DNA of 64,000 bases from Sinorhizobium meliloti (GCF_035610345.1 NZ_CP141215.1:62001-126000), one strand, 5' to 3'. Numbered from the stretch's first letter, positions 1 through 12,957 are shown. Program-made: numbers and translations. Notes: generated from the letters alone by a model not told the origin.

Positions 1-780
1 ACGGACCGCAACGACGCCATCGGCCTGGCGCAGATCGTTCGTGCGGGTTGGTGCAAGAGCGTTCATGTCAAGTCGACGGCAAGCCACGAAGCTCGGGCAC
101 TCCTTGCCACTCGTAGCCAATTTGTGCGAACCCGCTGCGACCTGGAAAACCAGATCAGAGGTGTCCTTCGCACCTTTGGTATCCTGTTTGGCAAACGGGT
201 TGGTGGGTTCGCCAAGCGTGCCGAGGAAATCATCGATGGCGAGCTCGATGCGTCGCCAACAATCCAGGCTGTCGTGGAAGCATTGATGCGGGCACGTGCC
301 AACATCCTTGAGCAGATCCGTCATCTCGAGGCGAAGGTTCGCTTGATAGCACGGCAGAACAAGGTCGTCAGACGGCTGATGTCGGTTCCTGGTGTGGGAG
401 TTATCACTGCGCTCGGCTTCGCCGCAACCATTGATGATCCGACACGATTCAAACGATCGTCCAGCGCCGGAGCCTACCTTGGTCTAACACCTCGCATCTA
501 TGCCTCCGGTGAGACGATGAGATCCGGGCGCGTTTCGAAACGGGGCGACGACTTTCTCCGACGTAGCCTGTATGAGGCAGCCAATGCGCTGCTGACGCGT
601 ATTCCGCGGTTCTCCGCTTTGAAGAGCTGGGGGGTACGCATCGCGCGGCGTGGCGGCTATCGAAAAGCTAAGGTAGCTGTAGCCCGAAAGCTGGCCGTGA
701 TCCTTCACGCAATGTGGATATCCGGTGAACCCTTCCGTTGGTCATCGCAAGAGCCGGGCGATCTGGCATCATTACAGTGA
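1..780 (+). CDS. IS110-family transposase, partial at left edge (copy A)
   Basis: Reading frame 1 is open from the first base (T-D-R-N-D-A...) to the stop at 778-780, giving 259 visible residues, so the gene starts outside the window. TDRNDA is the conserved motif after the N-terminal DEDD catalytic domain of IS110 transposases. The C-terminal Transposase_20 region follows (VPGVGVITALGFAATIDDPTRF, GAYLGLTPRIYASG, RVSKRGDDFLRRSLYEAA). IS110 enzymes make a circular intermediate and usually lack terminal inverted repeats. The first ATG in frame (124) is internal and is not the true start. This is the only one of the three tandem copies that could belong to a complete gene, if the sequence to the left supplies the N-terminus. 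Confidence 0.85.
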   Translation, partial: TDRNDAIGLAQIVRAGWCKSVHVKSTASHEARALLATRSQFVRTRCDLENQIRGVLRTFGILFGKRVGGFAKRAEEIIDGELDASPTIQAVVEALMRARANILEQIRHLEAKVRLIARQNKVVRRLMSVPGVGVITALGFAATIDDPTRFKRSSSAGAYLGLTPRIYASGETMRSGRVSKRGDDFLRRSLYEAANALLTRIPRFSALKSWGVRIARRGGYRKAKVAVARKLAVILHAMWISGEPFRWSSQEPGDLASLQ

Positions 781-1006
781 TGTCCATGATTAGCTGAGAT
801 CAGCGAGATCGTCCGGTCAGGACGATGGCGCGGTCAAGACCGATCCCAGGATGCGATGCTGTCTGATACAGGCAACCGCGAACACCACATTGGTCGACCG
901 AGCCTATCCAACGCCATGATGAGGCGGCCAAAGTGACGACCTCGAAGAGAACCATGAGCCTGACCTGTGACGCCCTCGGCGATCAACTTGACAACCGCGA
1001 TTAGAG

Positions 1007-1600
1007 AACGACGCCATCGGCCTGGCGCAGATCGTTCGTACGGGTTGGTGCAAGAGCGTTCATGTCAAGTCGACGGCAAGCCACGAAGCTCGGGCACTCC
1101 TTGCCACTCGTAGCCAATTTGTGCGAACCCGCTGCGACCTGGAAAACCAGATCAGAGGTGTCCTTCGCACCTTTGGTATCCTGTTTGGCAAACGGGTTGG
1201 TGGGTTCGCCAAGCGTGCCGAGGAAATCATCGATGGCGAGCTCGATGCGTCGCCAACAATCCAGGCTGTCGTGGAAGCATTGATGCGGGCACGTGCCAAC
1301 ATCCTTGAGCAGATCCGTCATCTCGAGGCGAAGGTTCGCTTGATAGCACGGCAGAACAAGGTCGTCAGACGGCTGATGTCGGTTCCTGGTGTGGGAGTTA
1401 TCACTGCGCTCGGCTTCGCCGCAACCATTGATGATCCGACACGATTCAAACGATCGTCCAGCGCCGGAGCCTACCTTGGTCTAACACCTCGCATCTATGC
1501 CTCCGGTGAGACGATGAGATCCGGGCGCGTTTCGAAACGGGGCGACGACTTTCTCCGACGTAGCCTGTATGAGGCAGCCAATGCGCTGCTGACGCGTATT
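1007..1600 (+). pseudogene. IS110-family transposase copy B, 5'-truncated and split by IS21
   Basis: This copy starts inside the gene at the N-D-A codons, has no upstream start codon in frame, and is cut after the codons for LLTRI by the IS21 element. The rest of the gene (PRFSALKSWGVRIARRGG... to the stop) resumes at 4243 and ends at 4425. The bases CGTATT at 1595-1600 and 4243-4248 are the target duplication. The product cannot be functional because it lacks the N-terminal catalytic domain and is interrupted. Confidence 0.9.
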
Positions 1601-1651
1601 CTATAGCGCGGCGATCAGGATGAGACGGCGGCGACAATCTGGATGAGACTC

Positions 1652-4110
<2,459 letters not shown>

Positions 4111-4651
4111 TCATGAGACGCCTAAAAATTGCGCCGCGGCGGGAGTGTAACTCCGGTCGGGCTACGCCCTCCCTTCGTCACACCCCCGCCGCCGAGTCTC
4201 ATCCTGATTGACGCTGAATCTCACCTTGATTGCCGCCGCGCACGTATTCCGCGGTTCTCCGCTTTGAAGAGCTGGGGGGTACGCATCGCGCGGCGTGGCG
4301 GCTATCGAAAAGCTAAGGTAGCTGTAGCCCGAAAGCTGGCCGTGATCCTTCACGCAATGTGGATATCCGGTGAACCCTTCCGTTGGTCATCGCAAGAGCC
4401 GGGCGATCTGGCATCATTACAGTGATGTCCATGATTAGCTGAGATCAGCGAGATCGTCCGGTCAGGACGATGGCGCGGTCAAGACCGATCCCAGGATGCG
4501 ATGCTGTCTGATACAGGCAACCGCGAACACCACATTGGTCGACCGAGCCTATCCAACGCCATGATGAGGCGGCCAAAGTGACGACCTCGAAGAGAACCAT
4601 GAGCCTGACCTGTGACGCCCTCGGCGATCAACTTGACAACCGCGATTAGAG

Positions 4652-5422
4652 AACGACGCCATCGGCCTGGCGCAGATCGTTCGTACGGGTTGGTGCAAGA
4701 GCGTTCATGTCAAGTCGACGGCAAGCCACGAAGCTCGGGCACTCCTTGCCACTCGTAGCCAATTTGTGCGAACCCGCTGCGACCTGGAAAACCAGATCAG
4801 AGGTGTCCTTCGCACCTTTGGTATCCTGTTTGGCAAACGGGTTGGTGGGTTCGCCAAGCGTGCCGAGGAAATCATCGATGGCGAGCTCGATGCGTCGCCA
4901 ACAATCCAGGCTGTCGTGGAAGCATTGATGCGGGCACGTGCCAACATCCTTGAGCAGATCCGTCATCTCGAGGCGAAGGTTCGCTTGATAGCACGGCAGA
5001 ACAAGGTCGTCAGACGGCTGATGTCGGTTCCTGGTGTGGGAGTTATCACTGCGCTCGGCTTCGCCGCAACCATTGATGATCCGACACGATTCAAACGATC
5101 GTCCAGCGCCGGAGCCTACCTTGGTCTAACACCTCGCATCTATGCCTCCGGTGAGACGATGAGATCCGGGCGCGTTTCGAAACGGGGCGACGACTTTCTC
5201 CGACGTAGCCTGTATGAGGCAGCCAATGCGCTGCTGACGCGTATTCCGCGGTTCTCCGCTTTGAAGAGCTGGGGGTTACGCATCGCGCGGCGTGGCGGCT
5301 ATCGAAAAGCTAAGGTAGCTGTAGCCCGAAAGCTGGCCGTGATCCTTCACGCAATGTGGATATCCGGTGAACCCTTCCGTTGGTCATCGCAAGAGCCGGG
5401 CGATCTGGCATCATTACAGTGA
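4652..5422 (+). pseudogene. IS110-family transposase copy C, 5'-truncated
   Basis: This is the third copy of the IS110 3' segment. It is open from the junction codon for Asn (4652) to the stop at 5420-5422 (256 residues), but the frame upstream hits TGA within 18 bases with no start codon between. The N-terminal DEDD catalytic residues are therefore absent. An internal ATG at 4766 would give 218 residues of the C-terminal region only. One base change near 5276 turns Val to Leu relative to the other copies. Confidence 0.85.
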
Positions 5423-5769
5423 TGTCCATGATTAGCTGAGATCAGCGAGATCGTCCGGTCAGGACGATGGCGCGGTCAAGACCGATCCCAGGATGCGATG
5501 CTGTCTGATACAGGCAACCGCGAACACCACATTGGTCGACCGAGCCTATCCAACGCCATGATGAGGCGGCCAAAGTGACGACCTCGAAGAGAACCATGAG
5601 CCTGACCTGTGACGCCCTCGGCGATCAACTTGACAACCGCGATTAGAGAACTCCCTGGGACATGATCGCGAGAAGCATCATCGAGGCCGCGGGAGATGCC
5701 GGGGAGAGCCGGGGGTGGTTCCCAGGACGGTCGCAGACAATAGGGATCGAATAGTGGGCATGCGGTGTT

Positions 5770-5902
5770 CTAGCAGTCCATGAGCACGTCTCGGAGAATG
5801 TATTGGCCGACAAGAACGCGGGTAGCCGATTCCGCCTCGGTTTCTCCCAGCCCGGATGCCTCATTTTCCGTAGCTGCGAATAGCCGGCACTGAGCAGAGG
5901 CG
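5770..5902 (-). pseudogene. Short coding-like fragment between drmB and the IS110 array
   Basis: Directly downstream of the drmB stop, one minus-strand frame reads CRLFAATENEASGLGETEAE and on to VGQYILRDVLMDC before a TAG at 5770-5772. It looks protein-like but I do not recognise it, and it has no start codon of its own. DISARM operons normally continue with drmC, a phospholipase-D family gene, at this place; nothing here shows the HxK motif of that family. It may be a remnant left by rearrangement with the IS110 array, or chance. Confidence 0.25.
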
Positions 5903-7789
5903 CTATGCAAACAATGAATACTGCGTGCCGACTACCGTCGGGATTAGCAGCCCCCTGTCGAGTCTGGTATTCCGCGCTTCGCACGAGGTCTCCGGTACCA
6001 AAAGACAGGCGTGGCACGCCGCGCCGTGCATGTGGCGGTCATCATGATCATTCTTTGGCGAGTGCTCGGCGCAGATTGGATCGTTTGAGCACAGCTCAAG
6101 GTGCTTTACCGCGCGTTCGAGTATTTCGCCAACGCGGTGCGTCACACCGCTCAATCCTCCAAGCGTGCCCTGTCCACCTGCCGTCGAGGTGTAGATGAGA
6201 ATGCCGAACCGATCCGCCTGCGAGGCCCCGCTGGAATAAATACGCTCTTTCAGGGAAGAAAGCGGATAGCCGCATTCTAGGGACAATTCGGACATCATGG
6301 CGTGCGACAAGGAATGGAGTGCCCAGTTGGCAATACCAAGATGGTTTGGAGGCCGCCCAAAACGTTCAGCCTCCTTTCTCTCGGCCTCTTTCAATACTTG
6401 GGCTCGATCGATCACCTCTGGCTTAATGAGCCACTTTTTGATGAATTCGGGATCAACGTGGAGAAAAATACCTTCGCCGAATTGCTCAATCGCCGGCAGC
6501 CAATCCACGCTCCGCGAGAGGTCTGCACCGTCTACAGCAAGTTGAATCTCATCCAGCTCGCTCTCGGCCGCCGTTGGAGGAGGCTCTAGTCGTGTGAATC
6601 CATACAGGCAGGTGACTTCGCGTAGCCGATGGACCTGCACGACGCTCTTCAGAAAACTCGACCACGGCTCCGTCAAGCCAAGCTGCTCGGGTGGTAGCGT
6701 TTCCGCGAACAGATGCGATGTTGGACCGTCGTGGCCGATAACGCGTGCTCCGGAGGCGAGTATGTCGAATTCCGCTATCCGCGGATTTGCAGATGTCTGA
6801 TCGCTTTCACCCGTTTCCTCGTCGAGTGCACGCAGGATTTCCGCGTCTGTGAAATCTTTGAATGCGTCCTTCGTTTGCGGCAGGCTTCTCAAAATATCGA
6901 TGAAATTGGGCAAGGCACGGATGGAATCGATCGTTGGGCGATGTTCCGAAATCGCCTGCCGTGCGCGATCGTCAGTCTTCGTGAGTGAAATGACCGTGAC
7001 CGTCTGAGCAAAATAGGTGTTCGTCGCTGACCGCGGCAGAAGACGCAGATCATTGGAGCAGGTCTCTCCAGGCAAATGCTGTGGTTGAAGCCAAGGGCTT
7101 TTACACTGGCAGCCGCCGATGAACTTGGGCTTGTAGAGATCGCCCATCGTTAGCGAGGAACCACATGTGCACCGGACCGAAATGTCCGAAGGATCGGAAC
7201 TCACGCCCCTCTCTACCCAGTACATCGGCTTTCTGCAGGACCTGTCCCCAATTCGATGCACCAGCCAGCGCCAATCGATGTCCTGCAAGTGGCCCTTGGT
7301 GCAGGCCGCCACAAAGCGGATTGGGTTAACCTCAGCACGTTTTCCGCCGTCACCCTTATAAGAAAGCTTACCTCCGCTTGTGACGGAAAGATCGGTGAAC
7401 TCGACCATTCGTCGTCGCTTCTCTATTTGGGCGACTGTCATCGCTGGCGTCCCGGACTGGCTATTGTCATCAGAAGATGTGGTGCCACCGACATCAACGG
7501 TGAACCAAGTCGGAAAAATTAAGACCTCGACGCCCGGCGCACGATCACCGCGCTTGTCCTCGTCGAATGCCGGCGGCTGGCGCAATCCCATGAAACTCGC
7601 GCTAAGTTTGGTGCCCAACTGCTCCTTCAGAAGCTTGACGAGACGGCCCTCGGAGATTGGTTTGACATTGGCACCACTGTCCCATCCTTGGAGCCCCGAC
7701 ACGATCACCGCTTGATCAGGCAGATCGATCATCGCCCCAGGCCCATAGGTCAGAAGCAATTGGCTGAACGATTGAGTTACATCGGCCAT
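5903..7789 (-). CDS. drmB: DISARM protein DrmB (DUF1998 domain)
   Basis: This 628-residue protein is the DrmB partner of the DrmA helicase. In known DISARM systems the DrmAB complex binds DNA and blocks incoming phage genomes. It opens with the typical QLLLTYGPGAMIDLPDQAVI, has cysteine pairs at about residues 207-244 (VRCTCGSS...GGCQCKS), and ends in the DUF1998 signature with clustered cysteines (HGAACHACLLVPETSCE, then NTRLDRGLL). The length matches the family (about 600). It starts 12 bp after the drmA stop, so it lies in the same operon, and is the last recognisable gene before the IS110 array. No drmC follows. Confidence 0.92.
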   Translation of the reverse strand: MADVTQSFSQLLLTYGPGAMIDLPDQAVIVSGLQGWDSGANVKPISEGRLVKLLKEQLGTKLSASFMGLRQPPAFDEDKRGDRAPGVEVLIFPTWFTVDVGGTTSSDDNSQSGTPAMTVAQIEKRRRMVEFTDLSVTSGGKLSYKGDGGKRAEVNPIRFVAACTKGHLQDIDWRWLVHRIGDRSCRKPMYWVERGVSSDPSDISVRCTCGSSLTMGDLYKPKFIGGCQCKSPWLQPQHLPGETCSNDLRLLPRSATNTYFAQTVTVISLTKTDDRARQAISEHRPTIDSIRALPNFIDILRSLPQTKDAFKDFTDAEILRALDEETGESDQTSANPRIAEFDILASGARVIGHDGPTSHLFAETLPPEQLGLTEPWSSFLKSVVQVHRLREVTCLYGFTRLEPPPTAAESELDEIQLAVDGADLSRSVDWLPAIEQFGEGIFLHVDPEFIKKWLIKPEVIDRAQVLKEAERKEAERFGRPPNHLGIANWALHSLSHAMMSELSLECGYPLSSLKERIYSSGASQADRFGILIYTSTAGGQGTLGGLSGVTHRVGEILERAVKHLELCSNDPICAEHSPKNDHDDRHMHGAACHACLLVPETSCEARNTRLDRGLLIPTVVGTQYSLFA

Positions 7790-7801
7790 TGAAAATCTCG
7801 C

Positions 7802-10800
7802 TTATGAAAATACACGCCCGTCGGGCCGCCGCAATTTGAGGAGCGCCACGGGCTCCGTGTCACGCATGGAGCGTGCTGCAATGAAGAGCTTGTTGCCAGG
7901 TTGCTGCTCTAGCGGCTCCTGAAGCAACCGCTTGACAGGCTCGGCCTTCGCATAGGTGAAGACTTCGCCATTGCGGGTCTGTCGGTCCGCGATAGTCGCC
8001 CATTCGTCTCTTAGTTCGTCAAGGCGGGCCATACACCGATCGATGAGCTGTTGTTCCAGCTTAGCCGTCTTCATCTTTTCTTCGACGGTCAACCTCACGC
8101 GCCCGTAGGCCGCCGCATTGCTCGCGATCCGCTCAGCCGCGATGTTCGGCGTAAGGTCGGGCTCCACATGGCGCGCCGCTGCAACGAATGTGGCCGCCAG
8201 TGCCCGATCCAACGCTCGCGGTGAGAACGGCGTTACACTCGTGGCTTCGACGGCGCGGTAGAAACTCATGTGAAACGCACGGAATTGTTCGTAGTGCGTA
8301 CGGTCGCGCGGCTTGTGGATGTTGAGCAGCGTGATGACTAGGCCTGGCTTCTTCGCCTCACGACCAACGCGCGACGTCGCCTGGATATACTCGGCAGCAG
8401 TTTTCGGCTGTCCTTGCACCACCATGAGCCCGAGACGACCGATGTCGAGACCGACGGAGATCATATTGGTCGCAAGAGCGACGTCGACGGCGCTCTTCTC
8501 TCGCACGTCATAGCCGAGTCTCGTTCTCGCTTCCGAGACCTGATCGGTACTGTACCGGGAAGTCAACTCTTGAATGTCACGCAAATTTCTATCGGAGAAG
8601 GGGTTGCCGGACGGCTCCTTCCGGACTCTTGTACTGCCGTAGCTGGTCAGATGTGATCGCACCTCGTCGTCAACGATACGGCGTGCGCCGCCAAGTTCGC
8701 GAAGCGCGTTGAAATAGCAAAGAACCGTCAGATAAGGATCAGCGGGATCGTCTTTCGCACCGGTCGACAAGGCCGCCGAGCCGGCAAGGATTGTCTGAAG
8801 GGTACGCAGGAAGACGAGCTTCGGACCGCGTCCAGGAGATGCGATACCGGCATAGACACGCGACGGCGTCTCGCTATCCACTTTCGCAAAGAATGAGTCA
8901 TCTCTCCCGATGCCCGGTGGCGGGAAGATCGCGGTTTTCGAACGACCGAAGAGATTGCGTATCTGGGTTTCAGCCCGTCGGACGGTCGCTGTAGAAGCAA
9001 CGATCTTCGGACCGCGACGCCGTTCGTTGATGTTTCGAGAGGCAAGGAGATCGAAAGCCGTCTCGTAAAGGCCGGCGATTGTGCCAAGCGGGCCGGAAAT
9101 AAGATGTAATTCGTCCTGTATGATAAGGTCTATCGGCCGAAGTTCCTGCGACAACTTCGTGCCGCCGGGCTCCGCAGCGCCGTAGAACCCAGTGGCTTCG
9201 GCGCGATCTACATTCCCGAAAAACGCGCCGGCACGGCCTTCCCAGGGGACGTTGGCGAACTTGTCAACGGTCGCGATCATAAAGGCCGGCAGGCGGCGGT
9301 ATATCTCGTCATCGACCACGACGATCGGCAGTCGGTCTTCCCCGTTAAACTCGCAGTCGATGTTCTGGCAACGGATATCCAGGCGCTGCGGGCTAGACAA
9401 GGTCGGATGGAGATTGAAGCTCGTTTTCTCGAAACGCTCGCCACACCAAGGGCAGTTTTTCATCGGAGCCGGCGCGGGACCATTGCGAGATCGGTGTTGC
9501 TCGACCCAATAGACCGCAGTGCCTTCGTGCTTGTTCTTAGCGTCGCCCAGGCTGTTCGGCGTCGCGGCACCACCCACCCACAAGCCGATTTCGATCGGCC
9601 AGTTGCCCAAGTTGCCGGAAGCCTTGCGCTCTAATTCTAGCGCGCAGACCAGACCCGCCGCACGCTGCAATTGGTCGAGCGTCAAAAGCCGCAGCGTGTA
9701 ACGCATCACGACCGATAGACCTGCACCCTCAAGACCCGGATTGTTCAATCTGCGCCGGGCAATTGCAAAGGCGGCAAGCCCGAGATAGGCCTCGGTTTTA
9801 CCGCCGCCGGTTGGGAAGAAGAGCAGGTCGACGATCGGGCGATCTTCATGTGTCGGATCAGCCAAACCTTCAAGATTGAGAAGGATGAAGGCAAGCTGGA
9901 ACAGACGCCAGGACGGCGCTTTTTGCTCGGCAGGCGTCTTGCCGTCGATGGTCGCGCCGCGCTGGCGGTTTGCACGCGCCATCACCTTGTTCATGATCTG
10001 AAAGGCCTCACGGCTTACTGGATCATTTAGAAGCTTCGCGATGCCACCTTCGATCCGCCGGCAGGCTTCACGAATGTTCTTCAAGCATTCGCGTGCGACG
10101 TCCTGTCTGCGCGCTCCGGAAATGTTCGCAATATTCTTGTCCTGCTCTGAAGCCCATTTGGCATATTCGACTGGCAGGTTCGAAAGCGCGGCCTTGAGCG
10201 TAACGACATCCGCGGCAGCGGTCTCAAGCGCCTCCATGCCGCGCTCGATACCTGCTGGTGATATGTCAGCTCCGAGCTTCTCGACCTCCTGGCATGGGAT
10301 CGGATTGGTGAAGACCGTGGTGACACGCCCTTTTTCGTCGGGAGCGGCCCAGTCTGCCGAGGTGTTGTGGCCTACAGCGAAGGAATAGACATCGCGATAG
10401 TGGAGATCGGCGAGTCGCTCGTCGAAATCGGTCGCATCATAGGAGGCGCGGTCGTCGCGCGCGGCAAAACCTTCCGCCGCCGTCAGCTCCAGCCGTGCCT
10501 GGAAGCAGAGCGCGACATCGCCGAAACGGCGAAGCGTCTCCGGACGGGAGTTAACAAGAAAGACCGACACGGCGAGCACGTCGTCGCGGACGCCGTCGAT
10601 GCCGGCGGTTTGTGCCGGCCGAATGGTAACAACGAGTTCCAGCCCGCCACCCGGCACTTGCGGCGCGGCGCTTCCTGGAACGATGATGCGATGCGGCACA
10701 CCATTCATGATGCTGCGGAGATCGATCTCCAACCGCTCCTCACGTGGTATCCTGCGCCAGTCGAGCGAATTTTTCTGCGGCTCCTTCACCGGCTCTTTCG

Positions 10801-11335
10801 CTTCCAGCGCCCTCTCGCGCTCCTCGGGCATGAACACGACTGCGTCGAGCGGCGGCTCGGTCACATAGTCCCCCCAGGTGACGCGTGCCGCAAGCTTGGT
10901 CACCGTACGTGGCAGGAGGACGGTCAGCCCGAGTGACGACGGGGTGAATGATCTCATCGGCGGCCGCTCGCTCGCGCCGTCATCGGCGGCGGTGCCCGGA
11001 CCAGGCGCCCCCTGTTCCATGCCCTCGCTGGACCGAAGTGCATCGAGCTGCGCCTCTGCCTGCTCCTCTTGGACCGCCTCGCCGAAAATCTTCTCCGCAC
11101 GCTTGTCTTTCGCGTCCTTGCGTCGCGGCGCGAGAAAGCCGGTCAGATACCAGGTCGACGGGCTGGTGCCGGAAATAATTTCCGCTTTGAGGTCTGGATC
11201 GAGGTCCGGATGCGGCCCGACGAGATCACGTCGCAAGAGGTCGAGCAACCTGTCGCGAACCTCGACGGGCGTTGTCGGCTTGGGGAGGATGCTGAGCGCA
11301 TCTTGCAACGATGTCGTGGTCGTATTGCTCGACAT
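7802..11335 (-). CDS. drmA: DISARM helicase DrmA
   Basis: This 1177-residue superfamily 2 helicase is the core of DISARM. Visible motifs are Walker A (FFPTGGGKTEAYLG, about residue 505), a zinc-binding CPWCGERF...CQNIDCEF cluster at about 627-660, Walker B of the form QDELH (DLIIQDELHLISGPLG, about 738) and motif VI (EYIQATSRVGR, about 984). I chose the ATG at 11335 (MSSNTTTTSLQ) over an in-frame codon 48 bp upstream. It overlaps the TAA of the PIN gene by one base (TAATG) and has GGAGGGG 8 bp upstream. It is translationally coupled to the PIN gene before it and drmB after it. The length and motif order match class 1 DISARM DrmA. Confidence 0.92.
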   Translation of the reverse strand: MSSNTTTTSLQDALSILPKPTTPVEVRDRLLDLLRRDLVGPHPDLDPDLKAEIISGTSPSTWYLTGFLAPRRKDAKDKRAEKIFGEAVQEEQAEAQLDALRSSEGMEQGAPGPGTAADDGASERPPMRSFTPSSLGLTVLLPRTVTKLAARVTWGDYVTEPPLDAVVFMPEERERALEAKEPVKEPQKNSLDWRRIPREERLEIDLRSIMNGVPHRIIVPGSAAPQVPGGGLELVVTIRPAQTAGIDGVRDDVLAVSVFLVNSRPETLRRFGDVALCFQARLELTAAEGFAARDDRASYDATDFDERLADLHYRDVYSFAVGHNTSADWAAPDEKGRVTTVFTNPIPCQEVEKLGADISPAGIERGMEALETAAADVVTLKAALSNLPVEYAKWASEQDKNIANISGARRQDVARECLKNIREACRRIEGGIAKLLNDPVSREAFQIMNKVMARANRQRGATIDGKTPAEQKAPSWRLFQLAFILLNLEGLADPTHEDRPIVDLLFFPTGGGKTEAYLGLAAFAIARRRLNNPGLEGAGLSVVMRYTLRLLTLDQLQRAAGLVCALELERKASGNLGNWPIEIGLWVGGAATPNSLGDAKNKHEGTAVYWVEQHRSRNGPAPAPMKNCPWCGERFEKTSFNLHPTLSSPQRLDIRCQNIDCEFNGEDRLPIVVVDDEIYRRLPAFMIATVDKFANVPWEGRAGAFFGNVDRAEATGFYGAAEPGGTKLSQELRPIDLIIQDELHLISGPLGTIAGLYETAFDLLASRNINERRRGPKIVASTATVRRAETQIRNLFGRSKTAIFPPPGIGRDDSFFAKVDSETPSRVYAGIASPGRGPKLVFLRTLQTILAGSAALSTGAKDDPADPYLTVLCYFNALRELGGARRIVDDEVRSHLTSYGSTRVRKEPSGNPFSDRNLRDIQELTSRYSTDQVSEARTRLGYDVREKSAVDVALATNMISVGLDIGRLGLMVVQGQPKTAAEYIQATSRVGREAKKPGLVITLLNIHKPRDRTHYEQFRAFHMSFYRAVEATSVTPFSPRALDRALAATFVAAARHVEPDLTPNIAAERIASNAAAYGRVRLTVEEKMKTAKLEQQLIDRCMARLDELRDEWATIADRQTRNGEVFTYAKAEPVKRLLQEPLEQQPGNKLFIAARSMRDTEPVALLKLRRPDGRVFS

Positions 11336-11844
11336 TACTTCCCCTCCAACTGCGCAAGTTGCGCCAACGCCTGATCCAGCCACTTTTGTGTATAGGGGGT
11401 CTTGAGGTCCAGCTTGGGCCTGAAGCCGACATCGCCGAGCAATCGCTCAAGCGACACCAAACGATCCCGGAGACCAAGGCGAATGCCGATCCGGAGACTG
11501 GACTTATCCGGACCACACAATACCCAAGCGTCTTTCCGGCTGATAGCATGTGCCCAGAGAGCGCGTTCGCCATCATCGAGGTAAGCGATAGTCTGGTCTC
11601 TGGTCACAGCCTCAGCGTGGTCAGCATCATGAACGCCATGGACAGCCTTGAGGGTCTTTGCCAACACATCGCTGTCAATCTGCTCTTCGGGTCGGCGCTT
11701 CTGGGAGCCGGTCTGCGTCTCGATGAAACAGTCGCCAACCGTCTCCACTGCGTAGCCTCCACAATGCGCTTTCCACGCGGAGACGCGCCAACACTCGATG
11801 ATGACATTAGTGTCAACGAGAACGGGGCCATGGTGTCGCGCCAT
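11335..11844 (-). CDS. PIN-like protein (DUF4411 type), inside the DISARM operon
   Basis: The 169 residues begin VLVDTNVIIECWR, the first acidic block of a PIN ribonuclease fold, with further acidic residues at DADHAEA and GERALWAHAI. Proteins of this size with this N-terminus (DUF4411) are usually encoded next to XRE/ImmA-type regulators, as here, and are regarded as toxin-like nucleases. The gene starts 6 bp after the stop of the XRE/ImmA gene and its stop overlaps the drmA start. Placement within a DISARM operon rather than beside it is unusual. Function as toxin, effector or regulator is inference; no activity can be read from sequence alone. Confidence 0.75.
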   Translation of the reverse strand: MARHHGPVLVDTNVIIECWRVSAWKAHCGGYAVETVGDCFIETQTGSQKRRPEEQIDSDVLAKTLKAVHGVHDADHAEAVTRDQTIAYLDDGERALWAHAISRKDAWVLCGPDKSSLRIGIRLGLRDRLVSLERLLGDVGFRPKLDLKTPYTQKWLDQALAQLAQLEGK

Positions 11845-11850
11845 GCGGCC

Positions 11851-12957
11851 TCACAACTCGTAAGGCGCTTCGACGCCATGGGATGCAAACAGCTCCGCAA
11901 AATCGTCAATGGGGAGACCGAGGATCGAGGCAATCCGGCGCATCGAGGTCTGCCCCTCATCCAGCGCGGCAGCAACAATCTGGACAAATGGCTTGGAGAA
12001 CAATGGGGGGGCTTCTGGCTTCCCCGGTTTCGCCCTCCCGTTGTTTCGAAGACCGTCATCGGAAATTGCGTCGCTCTGGGCGCGGGTCAGACGTCCCATG
12101 CCGACGAGCCGCCAACGCAGAGCCTGGGATGTCACCAGCAGTTCGTCTGCCACCGCATTGAGGCGATCAACCAATTTTCCTTCTGTCAGACCTCCCCATT
12201 CACCAAACCGATCCAACACGGCTCCGGGCATAAGGAGCGCCGACGCGAAATTGTCGGCCAGTTGCTCGACGCGGCTTCGCTTTTTCGGCATGATCTCCTC
12301 GACATGCTCGGGCGGCATCTTCTCCCATGTCAGGATGTGAAAGAGTTCATGAGCGAGATCGAAATGACGTCGCCCGGCGATCTCATTGCGATTGATGAGC
12401 ACAACATCTAGCTCGGGCAGGCGACAGGCCGCCCCCGAAACACCCTCGATCGGGTCAACCATCAAGACAAGAATGCCAAGCTTTTCCGCCATGACATCAG
12501 CCAGCCGGCGCGCAGGCACGTTTCCGAGATCAAATTCCGCCGCGAAGCGTTCGCCGGCCGCACTCGCGTCGTCAAAGCTCGACTGCTTGGATAGACTCAG
12601 CGCTGGCCGGATGAGCGGAGGCTCGCGACCCGTCTGGCGTGCGAGCGTGCGAAATGCCGCAATCAAACGGCCGGCCGACTCTTCGTAGCCGCGCAGCCGG
12701 TCGCCATCGACTCCAGTCTGCCGCCAAGAAAAACTGCCTTCCCCGGCTAACATGAACGGATCGGTGAAATAGTCGATTGATACGCCGAATATCTGGGTGG
12801 CGCGCAATAGCTCATCCGCGGCGACCTTGCGGTCTCCGGTTTCAATGGCCGACAGCGTTTGGCGATCCTTGAAACCGAATTGCTCGGCCAAGTCTTCCTG
12901 CGACAGCCTTCGCTGCTCTCGCAGTGATTTGATGCGTGCACCGATGGTCGTGGTCAT
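11851..12957 (-). CDS. XRE-family regulator with ImmA/IrrE metallopeptidase domain
   Basis: The 368-residue protein has an N-terminal HTH_3 domain (MTTTIGARIKSLREQRRLSQ, then DLAEQFGFKDRQTLSAIETGDR, residues 1-65). A C-terminal ImmA/IrrE peptidase domain has the zinc motif HELFH at about residues 201-205 and the following glutamate-containing helix (EQLADNFASALLMP). The start chosen is ATG 12957 with GGAG upstream. The open frame extends further but without a good ribosome site. Such proteins can be antitoxins or repressors cut on stress. Here it lies between the membrane protein and the PIN gene of the DISARM operon and could control the operon, but that is inference. Confidence 0.9.
   Translation of the reverse strand: MTTTIGARIKSLREQRRLSQEDLAEQFGFKDRQTLSAIETGDRKVAADELLRATQIFGVSIDYFTDPFMLAGEGSFSWRQTGVDGDRLRGYEESAGRLIAAFRTLARQTGREPPLIRPALSLSKQSSFDDASAAGERFAAEFDLGNVPARRLADVMAEKLGILVLMVDPIEGVSGAACRLPELDVVLINRNEIAGRRHFDLAHELFHILTWEKMPPEHVEEIMPKKRSRVEQLADNFASALLMPGAVLDRFGEWGGLTEGKLVDRLNAVADELLVTSQALRWRLVGMGRLTRAQSDAISDDGLRNNGRAKPGKPEAPPLFSKPFVQIVAAALDEGQTSMRRIASILGLPIDDFAELFASHGVEAPYEL

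Noticed and set aside
5643..6017. A 124-codon minus-strand frame after drmB as a possible drmC
   Set aside because: It overlaps the drmB end in another frame, its residues show no HxK motif of phospholipase-D proteins, and it reads like out-of-frame sequence.
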